Shown piece after piece: positions 1 through 9,500 of a stretch of DNA of 64,000 nucleotides. Position numbers and translations under genes: made by a program. The stretch covers positions 117,989-181,988 of the forward strand of contig JAIYCQ010000048.1 of NCBI GenBank assembly GCA_027487945.1. The letters are read 5' to 3'. The stretch's first letter is position 1. Every line of letters begins with the position of its first letter. A model generated the notes under the pieces. The model was not told the origin of the DNA and made no database searches. It was given only the letters and a program-made list of their open reading frames with translations. The DNA is from Caulobacteraceae bacterium. Its GTDB lineage: Bacteria > Pseudomonadota > Alphaproteobacteria > Caulobacterales > Caulobacteraceae.

Positions 1-158
1 TGGCCGAGAACAACGACAACACCTACGTGGCCTATGTCTCGGAGCAGAACCTGCTTCCCGATGAGACCGGCGAGCCGGTCGGGCACCCGCACACGGCCCT
101 GATCTTCGACGGCTTCGAGGACGGCCACTACAACATGAAGCCGCGCGTCTCGCACTGA
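1..158 (+). CDS. C-terminal fragment of an unidentified protein (truncated by window edge)
   Basis: Open frame from base 3 to TGA at 156-158, ends ...HPHTALIFDGFEDGHYNMKPRVSH; family not recognised. Confidence 0.55.
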   Translation, partial: AENNDNTYVAYVSEQNLLPDETGEPVGHPHTALIFDGFEDGHYNMKPRVSH

Positions 159-225
159 GCGCCCTGCCGCCTTCGCGACGCGACCGTCGAGCGCTCCTCA
201 GCTCGGTCGGAGGCCGACGGCCTTC

Positions 226-272
226 GTCATGGTGAGGAGCCGGCCCTCGAGCTTGCGTCGCGAACCACGCAA
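226..272 (+). repeat. Dispersed intergenic palindromic repeat, copy A
   Basis: GTCATGGTGAGGAGC...GCGTCGCGAACCACGCAA; related copies at 61931-61977 (minus) and 62005-62047. Confidence 0.6.
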
Positions 273-347
273 GTTTGTTTCCGCTGCAACCGGTTTCACG
301 GGCGACTTAGAACGGAATTTCCCGCGAAACAGGCGCATCCTCTCCCC

Positions 348-1220
348 ATGAGCGCAGACGGCCATTTCGGCGGTCCGCCCCCCGGTGCGGCGGCGGACTG
401 GACCATCGACCAGAACTGGGACGCCTACACCGCCGGGGAACACGCGGTCTGGGACACCCTGTATGCCCGTCAGGCGGCGCTGCTGCCCGGGCGGGCGTGC
501 GACGCCTTCCTGCGCGGCCTCGACGCCCTGAACCTGCATCGCGGCGGCATCCCTGACTTTCGTCAGATCAACGCCGACCTCCAGCGGCTGACCGGCTGGA
601 CCGTGGTCGCCGTGCCCGGCTTGGTGCCCGACGACGTCTTCTTCGAACATCTGGCCAACCGGCGGTTCGTCTCCGGCCAGTTCATCCGCAAGCCCGACCA
701 GCTCGACTACCTGCAGGAGCCGGATATCTTCCACGATGTCTTCGGCCACGTCCCGATGCTGACCGACCCCGTCTTCGCCGACTACATGCAGGCCTATGGC
801 GAGGGCGGCCGCCGGGCGATGGGGCGCGGACAGCTGCACAATCTGGCGCGGCTCTACTGGTACACCGTCGAGTTCGGGCTGCTCGACACGGCGGAGGGTC
901 TGCGAATCTACGGGGCCGGCATCGTCTCCTCGCGCACCGAGTCGCTCTTCGCGCTGGATGACCCCTCCCCCAACCGCCTGGGCTTCGATCTGGAACGCAC
1001 CATGCGCACGCCCTACCGGATCGACGACTTCCAGCAGGTCTATTTCGTGATCCCGTCGCTTCAGGCCCTGCTGGACGCCACCCTGCGGGACTTCGCGCCG
1101 ATCTACGCCCGGCTGGACGGAGCGGCCGACATCGCCATCGACGCCATCCTGCCGACGGACCGGGTGATCACCCGAGGCACCCAGGCCTATGCGGCGGCGG
1201 GCGGGCGGCTGGGCGGCTAG
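348..1220 (+). CDS. phhA: Phenylalanine 4-monooxygenase (phenylalanine hydroxylase)
   Basis: 290 aa; motifs PDIFHDVFGHVPMLTDPVFADYMQAYG and YWYTVEFGL typical of aromatic amino acid hydroxylases. Confidence 0.95.
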   Translation: MSADGHFGGPPPGAAADWTIDQNWDAYTAGEHAVWDTLYARQAALLPGRACDAFLRGLDALNLHRGGIPDFRQINADLQRLTGWTVVAVPGLVPDDVFFEHLANRRFVSGQFIRKPDQLDYLQEPDIFHDVFGHVPMLTDPVFADYMQAYGEGGRRAMGRGQLHNLARLYWYTVEFGLLDTAEGLRIYGAGIVSSRTESLFALDDPSPNRLGFDLERTMRTPYRIDDFQQVYFVIPSLQALLDATLRDFAPIYARLDGAADIAIDAILPTDRVITRGTQAYAAAGGRLGG

Positions 1221-1305
1221 CGGACGGGGACATGCACGTCATTGGGTGTCCCCATCAGCTTCGAGGCGGCAGGGGACACGTACCGACGACGTTACATTTC
1301 CCCGG

Positions 1306-2649
1306 TCAGCGCTGGAACGGATAGAAACCGCCGCCAAGCCCGAGAATCTCGGTCAGCGCATCCAGCGCCGCGCGGCTCTCGTCGAGCAGATGCGGGTCGG
1401 CGAGGTCGGCGGGCAGCAGGCGATCACGGTAGTGCGCCTGCGCCCAGGCGGTCAGTCGTTCATGGAGCGCCGCATCGAACCGCTGGGCCGGATTGGTCGC
1501 CGCCAGCTCGTCGGCGGTCAGCACGACCCGCAGCCGCAGGCAGGCAGGCCCGCCGCCGTTGCGCATGCTCTGGCGCACGTCGACGTATTCGACCCGGCCG
1601 ATGGGACCATTGGACGCGATAGCCCGCTCCACCGCCGCAGCCGCCCGCGGGGTCTCGGCCGTCTCCATCGGCGCGATCAGCGTCAGCCGGTCGTCACCCG
1701 GAAGAGACACCAGCATCGAATTGAAAAGGTAGGATTTTATCGCCTCGCCGAGCGGCAGGTCGGCGGTGTCGATCTGCACGAACTGCGGCTCGAAGCCCCG
1801 CGCGACGGCGCGGATATCGGCCTGCACAGCCGCCGCATCCTCGAACGCCGCCTCGTGGAAGAACAGGCAGGTACGGGCGCCGACGCAGACGACGTCGTTG
1901 TGGAACACCCCGGCCTCGATGGCCGCGCGCGCCTGGCGGGCGAAGACCGCCCCGCCCGCGTCGTGCCGCCGGGCTACCGCCTCGAAGGCCTGCTTCGTCT
2001 GCCGGGCCGGAAAATGGCCGGTCCAAGGCTCATAGGCGTCCCGCCCCCAGACGAACAGGTTGACGCCCGGCTCGCCATGGTCGGCGCAGAGCCGCACGTG
2101 GTTGGCGGCGCCCTCGTCGGCGAAGTGTGGCTGGCCCGGCAGTGGATCGTGCACCACGAAGCGGGCCGTGTCCGGGAACAGCGCCCGCAGCGCCCGCGTG
2201 GTCTGCTCGCCCTCCAGGCTGCGGTGCAGGTTGGTCAGCAGGTTGGCCGGCGTGAAGTGGACCCGGCCATCGGCGGCGTCGGCGCTCGGTGTCACCGTGG
2301 CGGCGTTGGCGGCCCACATGGGCGAGGCGCTGCAGGCGGTGTTGAGCAGTTCCGGCGCCTGCCGCGCGGCGGTCTCGATCACCTGGCGGTCGGATCCGGA
2401 AAACCCGATGCCGCGCAGGAATCCGACGTCCGGCCGCTCCTGCGGCGGCAGCACGAACTGCGGCAGGCCCAGGTCCGCCATCAGCCGCATCTTCGCCAGG
2501 CCTTCCAGCACGGCCGAGCGCGGGTTGGACGGATCGCCCTTATTGATCTCGCTGGCCAGATTGCCCGGCGCCAGACCGGCAAAACTGTGGGTCGGCCCGA
2601 CGAGCCCGTCGCAGTTGGCTTCGATCGCGTGGGGAGAATGTGAACTCAT
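1306..2649 (-). CDS. astB: N-succinylarginine dihydrolase
   Basis: 447 aa; EANCDGLVGPTHSFAGLAPGNLAS N-terminus and genetic context. Confidence 0.95.
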   Translation of the reverse strand: MSSHSPHAIEANCDGLVGPTHSFAGLAPGNLASEINKGDPSNPRSAVLEGLAKMRLMADLGLPQFVLPPQERPDVGFLRGIGFSGSDRQVIETAARQAPELLNTACSASPMWAANAATVTPSADAADGRVHFTPANLLTNLHRSLEGEQTTRALRALFPDTARFVVHDPLPGQPHFADEGAANHVRLCADHGEPGVNLFVWGRDAYEPWTGHFPARQTKQAFEAVARRHDAGGAVFARQARAAIEAGVFHNDVVCVGARTCLFFHEAAFEDAAAVQADIRAVARGFEPQFVQIDTADLPLGEAIKSYLFNSMLVSLPGDDRLTLIAPMETAETPRAAAAVERAIASNGPIGRVEYVDVRQSMRNGGGPACLRLRVVLTADELAATNPAQRFDAALHERLTAWAQAHYRDRLLPADLADPHLLDESRAALDALTEILGLGGGFYPFQR

Positions 2650-4100
2650 CCCCGCAATCCCTTGATATCACTCACCGTCTGTAACACGGCGTCGGCCTCG
2701 AAACTGGCCACCGGATAGGCGCAGTAGTCGGCGGCATAGTAGGCGCTGGGCCTGTGGTTGCCCGAGGCGCCCAGGCCGCCGAACGGGGCCGTGCCGGCCG
2801 CGCCGGTGGTCGGGCGGTTCCAGTTGACCACCCCGGCGCGGATGCGCTGCTGGAAGCGTTCCCAGCGGGCCGCATCGTCGCTGATCAGGCCGGCGGAGAG
2901 GCCGTAGCGGGTGTCGTTGGCCAGGGCCAGCGCGCCATCGAAGGTTGCCGCGCGGCGGACCTGGATGATGGGTGCGAAGATCTCTTCGTCCGGCGTCTCG
3001 TGGTGGCTGACGTCGATGATGCCCGGCGTGATGAAGGCCTCCGGCAGGCCCTCCACCGCCGTCGCCTGCCGGATTACCGTCCCGCCCAGCGCTCCGGCGG
3101 CCTTGCGGGCGGCCTGGGCGGCGCGGGCGGAAATCAGCGGGCCCATGAAGGGCTCGGTCGCGCCGTCCCATGGCCCGGCGACGAGCCGGTCAGCGAGGGC
3201 GGTGACCGCCTCAATGATCGCGTCGCCCTGATGACCGTCCGGAACGATCAGCCGACGCGCGCAGGAGCAGCGCTGTCCCGTGGTGATGAAGCTCGACTGC
3301 ACGACCAGGGCCGCGACGGCCTCCACATCCGTGGCGTCCCAGACGACCAGCGGATTGTTGCCGCCCAGCTCCAGCGCCAGGATGACGTCCGGGCGGTCGG
3401 CGAAGTGGCGGCGGAAATACGCCCCCGCCGCGCCGGACCCGGTGAACAGCAGGCCGTCGATATGCTGGTCGATCAGCGCCGCGCCGATCTCCTTGCCGCC
3501 CTGGACCAGGTTGACCACGCCCTTCGGCAGATCCGCCGCTTCCAGCGCCTCGATCATCAGCTCGCCGGTCCAGGGCGTCTCTTCCGACGGTTTGAAGACC
3601 ACCGTGTCGCCGGCCAGCAACGCCGGCACGATGTGGCCGTTGGGCAGGTGTCCCGGAAAGTTGAACGGGCCAAGCACGGCCATGACGCCATGTGGACGAT
3701 GGCGCAGAACGGCGCGACCGAAGGCCATGGCGGTCTCACGCACCCCGGTGCGCTCGTCATAGGCGGCGATCGAGGCATCGACCTTGGCCATCATCGAGCC
3801 GAGCTCGGCGGTCGTCTCCCACAGCGCCTTGCCGGTCTCGCGGGAGACGGCCTGGGCCATCGGCCCCTTGCGGGCGTCGAGCGCGGCCTTGTAGCGGCGC
3901 AGGGCCTCGATCCGCTCTGCCCGCGGCCGGTCGGCCCAGTCCTGGAAGGCGGCGCGGGCGGCGGCCACCGCGTCCACAACGTCACCGGGCGAGGCCGTAG
4001 CGGACTCCCAGACGGGCGCGCCCGTCGCCGGGTCGATCGAGGTCAGAGCCTCGCCGCCGCCCCGCTTCCACTGACCATCGATGAACAGACCACGGCTCAT
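2646..4100 (-). CDS. astD: Succinylglutamate-semialdehyde dehydrogenase
   Basis: Starts MSRGLFIDGQWKRGGGEALTS; aldehyde dehydrogenase motifs LELGGNNPLVVWD and TTGQRCSCARRL; ATGA overlaps at both ends. The 703-aa ORF call is an upstream over-extension. Confidence 0.93.
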   Translation of the reverse strand: MSRGLFIDGQWKRGGGEALTSIDPATGAPVWESATASPGDVVDAVAAARAAFQDWADRPRAERIEALRRYKAALDARKGPMAQAVSRETGKALWETTAELGSMMAKVDASIAAYDERTGVRETAMAFGRAVLRHRPHGVMAVLGPFNFPGHLPNGHIVPALLAGDTVVFKPSEETPWTGELMIEALEAADLPKGVVNLVQGGKEIGAALIDQHIDGLLFTGSGAAGAYFRRHFADRPDVILALELGGNNPLVVWDATDVEAVAALVVQSSFITTGQRCSCARRLIVPDGHQGDAIIEAVTALADRLVAGPWDGATEPFMGPLISARAAQAARKAAGALGGTVIRQATAVEGLPEAFITPGIIDVSHHETPDEEIFAPIIQVRRAATFDGALALANDTRYGLSAGLISDDAARWERFQQRIRAGVVNWNRPTTGAAGTAPFGGLGASGNHRPSAYYAADYCAYPVASFEADAVLQTVSDIKGLRG

Positions 4101-5104
4101 GCCTTCACCTTCACGCTGTCGCCATCGCGAACGCCCAGAACCTCTGCCGCCTCGCGGGACAGCACCGCATGCTCGTGATCGACCAGCACAGGCGCGCGCA
4201 CGGCGCGGAAACGGCCGATCTCGCTGGTCGAAACGAGCGCCTCCTCCCCGAAGGCATCCTCGCCCAGTCGCACCGTCAGGCGGCGGGCCTCCTTCACGGT
4301 GCGGATGTCGTCGCGCGGGGCGGCCATGGTCGGACCGGCGTCGAACAGGTCGACCAGCCCCTGGTAGCGGAAGCCTTCGCGCTCCAGCATCGCCCGCGCC
4401 GCTTCGCCGTCGCGGTGAACCCGACCGATGGACCTGGCCGCCGCCTCGGGCAGCAGGCCGGTGTAGATCGGATGGCGCGGCGACAGGTCGAGGATGAACT
4501 GGCCGTTGGTCGAGGCGCTCATCAGGTCGGCCTCGTCGAACTCCAGCCGGAAGAACTTGTGGGCGACGTGCTCCCAGAACGGGCAGACGCCGTCCTCGTC
4601 GAACCAGCCGCGCAGCTCGGCCAGCACCATCTCGGCGAAGCGCTGCGGCTCGAGGCCGATCAGCATGTAGCGCGACTGGGCCAGAAGACGGCCCGCCCCG
4701 CCCTTGCGCTTCTCGGGCCGCAGGAACAGCGACCCGACCTCGGACCAGCCGGCGCATTCGTTGACCAGCACCAGGGCCTGGTGGTCGAACCGCATGTCCA
4801 GCGTCGGCGACGACTGGGCGAGGGTCACGACCCGGAACGAGAAGAACGGCCGCTTCAGACCGACGCTGGCCTTCACTCCGGCGACGCCCTCGACCGCGCC
4901 GGACGCTGCGTCCTCGAGCATCAGGGTGTACCAGGCCTCCGGCGGGGCGACTTCGCCGGCGAAGCTGGCTTTCGACAGGTCCAGCCGGGCGCGCAGCGTC
5001 GGCTCGTCTTCCGGCAGGCTGGTGAAACCGCGTCCGGACAGGACGGCCAGCTCCATCAGCGCGTCATAGTCGGCGGGAACAGCGGGGCGAACGACCAGCA
5101 TCAA
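4097..5104 (-). CDS. astA: Arginine N-succinyltransferase
   Basis: 335 aa; VRPAVPADYDALMELAVLSGRGFTSLPEDE typical of AstA. Confidence 0.93.
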   Translation of the reverse strand: MMLVVRPAVPADYDALMELAVLSGRGFTSLPEDEPTLRARLDLSKASFAGEVAPPEAWYTLMLEDAASGAVEGVAGVKASVGLKRPFFSFRVVTLAQSSPTLDMRFDHQALVLVNECAGWSEVGSLFLRPEKRKGGAGRLLAQSRYMLIGLEPQRFAEMVLAELRGWFDEDGVCPFWEHVAHKFFRLEFDEADLMSASTNGQFILDLSPRHPIYTGLLPEAAARSIGRVHRDGEAARAMLEREGFRYQGLVDLFDAGPTMAAPRDDIRTVKEARRLTVRLGEDAFGEEALVSTSEIGRFRAVRAPVLVDHEHAVLSREAAEVLGVRDGDSVKVKA

Positions 5105-6366
5105 TGGGACTCCATAAGAGCGCGGATGCCGCGCGCGTCGATCTCGCCGGACGCCAGTTTCATCAGGATCAGGGCCGACAGCTGGGCCCGTTCGGCGAAG
5201 CTGTCAGGCCAGGCGAACTCGTTCTCGCTGTGGATGTCGCCGCCGCGGACGCCAAGGGTGTCGACGTTGGGCAGGCCCGCCGCGAACAGGTTGTTGCCCT
5301 CGCAGACGCCGCCCGACGGCTTCCAGGCGATATCCTGGCTCAGCAGGGCGCCGACCTGCTTCACCTTGCCGAAGAGCTCGGTCTGGGCGGCGTTGAACGG
5401 CTTGGCCGGGCGGGTGAAGCCGCCGTGCTGGCTGACCAGCAGGCCCTCGCCCTCTCCCGCAGCCATGGCGCCCCGGATGCCGGTCTCGAGCCAGGCGGCG
5501 GCCTCGGCGTCGGGGAACCGGACGTTGAAGCGGAGGACGGCGATGTCGGGAACGACGTTCAGCGGCGAGCCGCCGTCGATGCGGGCGATGTTGACCGTGA
5601 CCCCGTCGCGGCGGCCGTTCAGGCCGTCCAGCGCCGCGGCGATGCGGGCGGCGGCGGTGATGGCGTTGCGCCCCTCGTGGAAGGCCCGACCGGCATGAGC
5701 GGTCCGGCCCGTCACGCGGATGTGGAAATTGCCCGAACCCTTGCGCTCGCTTGCCAGGGTGCCGTCGGCCAGCGCCGGCTCATAGGTCAGGCCGACGTGG
5801 CCCAGCCGCCCGAACTCGGCCAGCACCGGTCCCGAGGCGAGCGAACCGATCTCCTCGTCCGGCGAGAGCAGCACCCGGTAGCCGAGGTTCGCCGCGTCGG
5901 CGGACGTCTCGAACGCCTCGAGCGCCGCGAGGATGACGCTGATACCGCCCTTCATGTCGGCGATACCGGGGCCGTGCAGGGCGCCGTCGGCGCGGGCGCC
6001 GACCATCTGGAACAGGCTTTCGGCGGGATAGACGGTATCGTAGTGGCCGGTCAGGACAACCTGCACCGGCGCCTCGGGACGGACGATCATGGCCATCGAC
6101 GGCGTATGGGCCTGCTCACGCTCGCGACCGTCGGCGCCGATCTCGATCGAGGCCTGGAGCGGGATCTCCACGGGGTCCGTCGGCAAGACGGCGAACGCGT
6201 CCTGCAGCAAGGTCAGCGTGGTCTGGAGGCCTGCAAGGTTGCGGCTGCCGGAGTTGACATCGCTCCAGCCGACAGCGCGCTCGACGATGGCCGACCCGCG
6301 TTCGGCGATGGAGTCCAGAACGGCCTTCTCTTCCGGCGACAGGCGCATCGGCTTGGTCCAACTCAT
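5101..6366 (-). CDS. M20-family zinc hydrolase/peptidase (carboxypeptidase G2-like)
   Basis: LTGHYDTVYP, GPGIADMKGGISV, LLSPDEEIGS metal-site motifs; 4-nt overlap with astA. Confidence 0.88.
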   Translation of the reverse strand: MSWTKPMRLSPEEKAVLDSIAERGSAIVERAVGWSDVNSGSRNLAGLQTTLTLLQDAFAVLPTDPVEIPLQASIEIGADGREREQAHTPSMAMIVRPEAPVQVVLTGHYDTVYPAESLFQMVGARADGALHGPGIADMKGGISVILAALEAFETSADAANLGYRVLLSPDEEIGSLASGPVLAEFGRLGHVGLTYEPALADGTLASERKGSGNFHIRVTGRTAHAGRAFHEGRNAITAAARIAAALDGLNGRRDGVTVNIARIDGGSPLNVVPDIAVLRFNVRFPDAEAAAWLETGIRGAMAAGEGEGLLVSQHGGFTRPAKPFNAAQTELFGKVKQVGALLSQDIAWKPSGGVCEGNNLFAAGLPNVDTLGVRGGDIHSENEFAWPDSFAERAQLSALILMKLASGEIDARGIRALMESH

Positions 6367-6501
6367 GACGCCATTGCCGCACGGACCAGGTCGACGCGCG
6401 TGTCTGAACGAAGCGACCCGCCGGAATGGCGCAAGACGGGAGTCGCTGAACGCCCTCTCCCTAGCCGACGGGTGACCGAAGGTGAACCCCCCGCCCCGGC
6501 G

Positions 6502-9500
6502 TCAGTAGTCCTTGCGCCAACGCACCGAGAGCCGGGAGTCCTCGCCGGCCAGTCTCGAGATGATCGACAGGTTGCGGCGCACCCGCCACTCGACCTGAGC
6601 CGCCGGCCCTTCGCGGCTGCCGCCGATGATCTCCAGATAGACGTCGTCGGTCAGATATTTGCCGCCGGCCACGGTCATCGCCCCGCCCTCCCCGCCGCCG
6701 GCGAAGACCAGGCGGTCGAGGCCGGTGAAGTTCTTCAGGTTGCCGATCACGTCGAAGCCGCCGCCGCCGGCCAGGGCCGCGATGGCCGAGGCCAGCTGCG
6801 CGGCTTCCAGCGGCGACAACTGGGCGGCCGAGGTGCCGAACAGCACCCGCGAAAGCACCTCGTCCTGGGGCAGCGAGGGAGTCGACGTCAGGGTGATCTC
6901 CGGCCGTGCGGCGGTGCCGCGCACCCGGATCACGGCGGTCAGGGCCGGATCCTCGCGGGTCGCCGTCAGGTCCAGCCGGATCCGGTCGGCCGAGGCGGCC
7001 AGATAGACGGCGCTGCGGGCGTCGAACTCGAAACGCTTGCCCGCGAAGTCGTACTCGCCGCGGACCATGCGGGCGACGCCGTCGAGCGCGGGCCGGGCGG
7101 TGGTGCCGGTGACCCGCGCGTCGATGGACATCTCGGCGTCGAGGCCTCGCCCTTCGATGAAGATGCCGCGGCTGGCCTTGAGCGTGACGTCGAGGCCGAC
7201 GACCAGACCGCGGCGGGCCTCGGGCGCAACGTCGCCTTCCGTGGCGCCCGGCTTGTTGCGCTCGATGACCGCCATCGGGATGACGCCCGACGGGGTCGGC
7301 GGATCGGCGGCGATCACCGCGCGGTCTATGGTCAGAGCCCCCGAGACCTGCACATTGCCGTCGGCGGCGCGGTTGAGGGTCGCCTCACCGGAGGTCACTG
7401 CGGTAACGGCGTCGTTCTCGATGAGCTGGAAGCCCTTGAGCGCGACCCGGAAGGTGCTGACCCCGTCCCGCAGCAGGCTGATGCGGCCGCCGCCCGACAG
7501 GGTTCCGCGCTCGCCCCCGCTCACGCGGCCGCCGCGGCCGTCGGTGGCCGAGAAGCGGCTGACGTCGATGGCGTTGTCGGCCAGCACCGCCCGGACAGAC
7601 AGGTCGACCAGCGACAGACCGATCTGGCTGTCCTCGAACCGCCCTTCGGCCAGCTCGGCAGCGCCCGACAGCCTGGGATCGGCCAGCGACCCGGCGATCG
7701 CGCCCTTCATGTCGACAACCCCCGAAACGCTCCGCTCACCGCCTACCAGCAGGTCCCACAGCGGCTTGATCTCGCCATTGGCCGCGAAGACCCCGTTCAT
7801 GGGCTGGCGGTTGGCGATCGCCAGCCGCAGCGGCGCCGCAGACGCGACAACCGGCAAGGTCACCGTGGCGCTGGACCGCAGGCCGCCCGCATTGGTGGCG
7901 ACCGCCTCGACCAGCAGGGACTGGTCGTTCAGTGTGGCGCGGACGCGGCCGTCGACCGAGACCGCCCGCCCCGCGCCGCGGGCTCTGGCGCCCTCAAGGG
8001 TGACATCCATCGAGCCGCTCAGGCGCGCGCCGCGCCCCTGCAGCGCCATCTTGCCGCCGACGGTTCCGGCGAGATCCTCGTTGAGCGCGCCCAGCGACAC
8101 CCGTGTCAGGGTGGCGTTGATGTCGGCGGCATCGCCGTCGGTGCGGGCGGTGATATCCGCGCGACCGCCCTCGATCTCAAGCTTTACATCCGCGAAGCGC
8201 TGGCCGCCGCCGAAGCCGATCCGCGCCGTCTCCACGGTCTTGAAGTCGGCGCTGCCGAAACGGCCTTCCCCGTTGAGCGCCAGGCCGGTGGTCTTGTCCT
8301 GGGTCGCGTAGACGCCGTCGCCCTTGAAGCGCCAGCGGTTGGCGCCGTAGGCGCCGCGCAGGTCCACAACGATGGGCAGGCGCGACAACGGGCCGTCAGC
8401 GGTGATCGTCCCACGCCCGAAGCGGAGCCCGCCGACGCCCCGCACTGTAGCGTCGCTGGCCGATAGATTGAGGGTGGCGCGACCGTCGGGTCCCGCGTCG
8501 GACAGCACGGCCGTCCCGGTGATCTGCCCGGTGGCGAGGATGGCGCCCGGCCCGACATCCAGGATCAGATTGGCGGTCGATGGCCGACCGCGACGCAGCG
8601 TCAGTCCGCCGGTCGCCTTGACCCCACCGGCGTCGGCGTCGAGCCCGCTCAGGTCCAGCCCGCCCTCGGCGAACCGGAAGTCGGTCCTGGCACGCGCCGG
8701 GCCGTACTCACTGTCAGCGGTGATCAGCACCGCACCGTCGGTTCCGCCGGCGTTGCGCGCGAAATTGACGACAACCCGGGCCGCCTTGAGCGGCAGTCGG
8801 GGCAGGTCGATGGCGGCGATGTCGGCGATCAGGTCGGCGCGCGGGGCCGACACCGTGCCGGTGATGGCCCCGGTCCCCCTGGCCTGGCCGGAGATTTCCA
8901 CCGGGCCGGCGCGGAACGGACCGGTGGCGTTCCAGTCGAGCTTGAGCTTCAGGGCGCCGGACGGGCCGATCTGTCCCGCTGTGCGCGCAGAACCCAGCGC
9001 GCCCTCCAGCTGGGCGTTGGCGACCGAGACCACGCCCCGGCTCAGTTCCGCCTTGCCCCGAAAGCGCGGCGCGCCGCCGAGCAGGCGATCCACTTCGCCC
9101 ACCCCGGTGGCGAAGCCCACGCCCTTGCCGTCGACGGTGAAGGCCCACGGCTTGCCGGCGCCGCCCTGGGAGGCCGACCAGGTCGCCGTGGCCCGTCCGG
9201 TGGCTCCGATCCTTGCGGCCTGCAGGTTGGCCATCTCGGCGCCGCCCTTGAACGACAGTCCCCCCAGCAGGGTGCGTTCGCCGGTCGCGTCGAGCTTCAG
9301 CCCCGCCCCTGTCGCCTGCACCCGGCGCAGAAGGAGCCGGCCGTCCTTCAGACGCGCGGCGACGACCTCGGCCCTGGGCCGCGCGCCGAGCAGCGCCGCC
9401 AGATAGCCCTGTCCCGCGCCCCCGTCGCCGGCCAGGGTCGATTCCACAGTCAGTTCGCCGGCCTTCATGCCGATCTTCACCGGTCCCTGGGCGCGCGCCA

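Noticed and set aside
2646-4757. 703-aa protein fused upstream of AstD
   Set aside because: The upstream segment is out-of-frame astA; AstD clearly starts at ATG 4100 with a normal N-terminus.
5104-8466. 1120-aa plus-strand ORF antisense to the M20 hydrolase and tamB
   Set aside because: Spans two genuine minus-strand genes and their intergenic gap; low-complexity shadow ORF.
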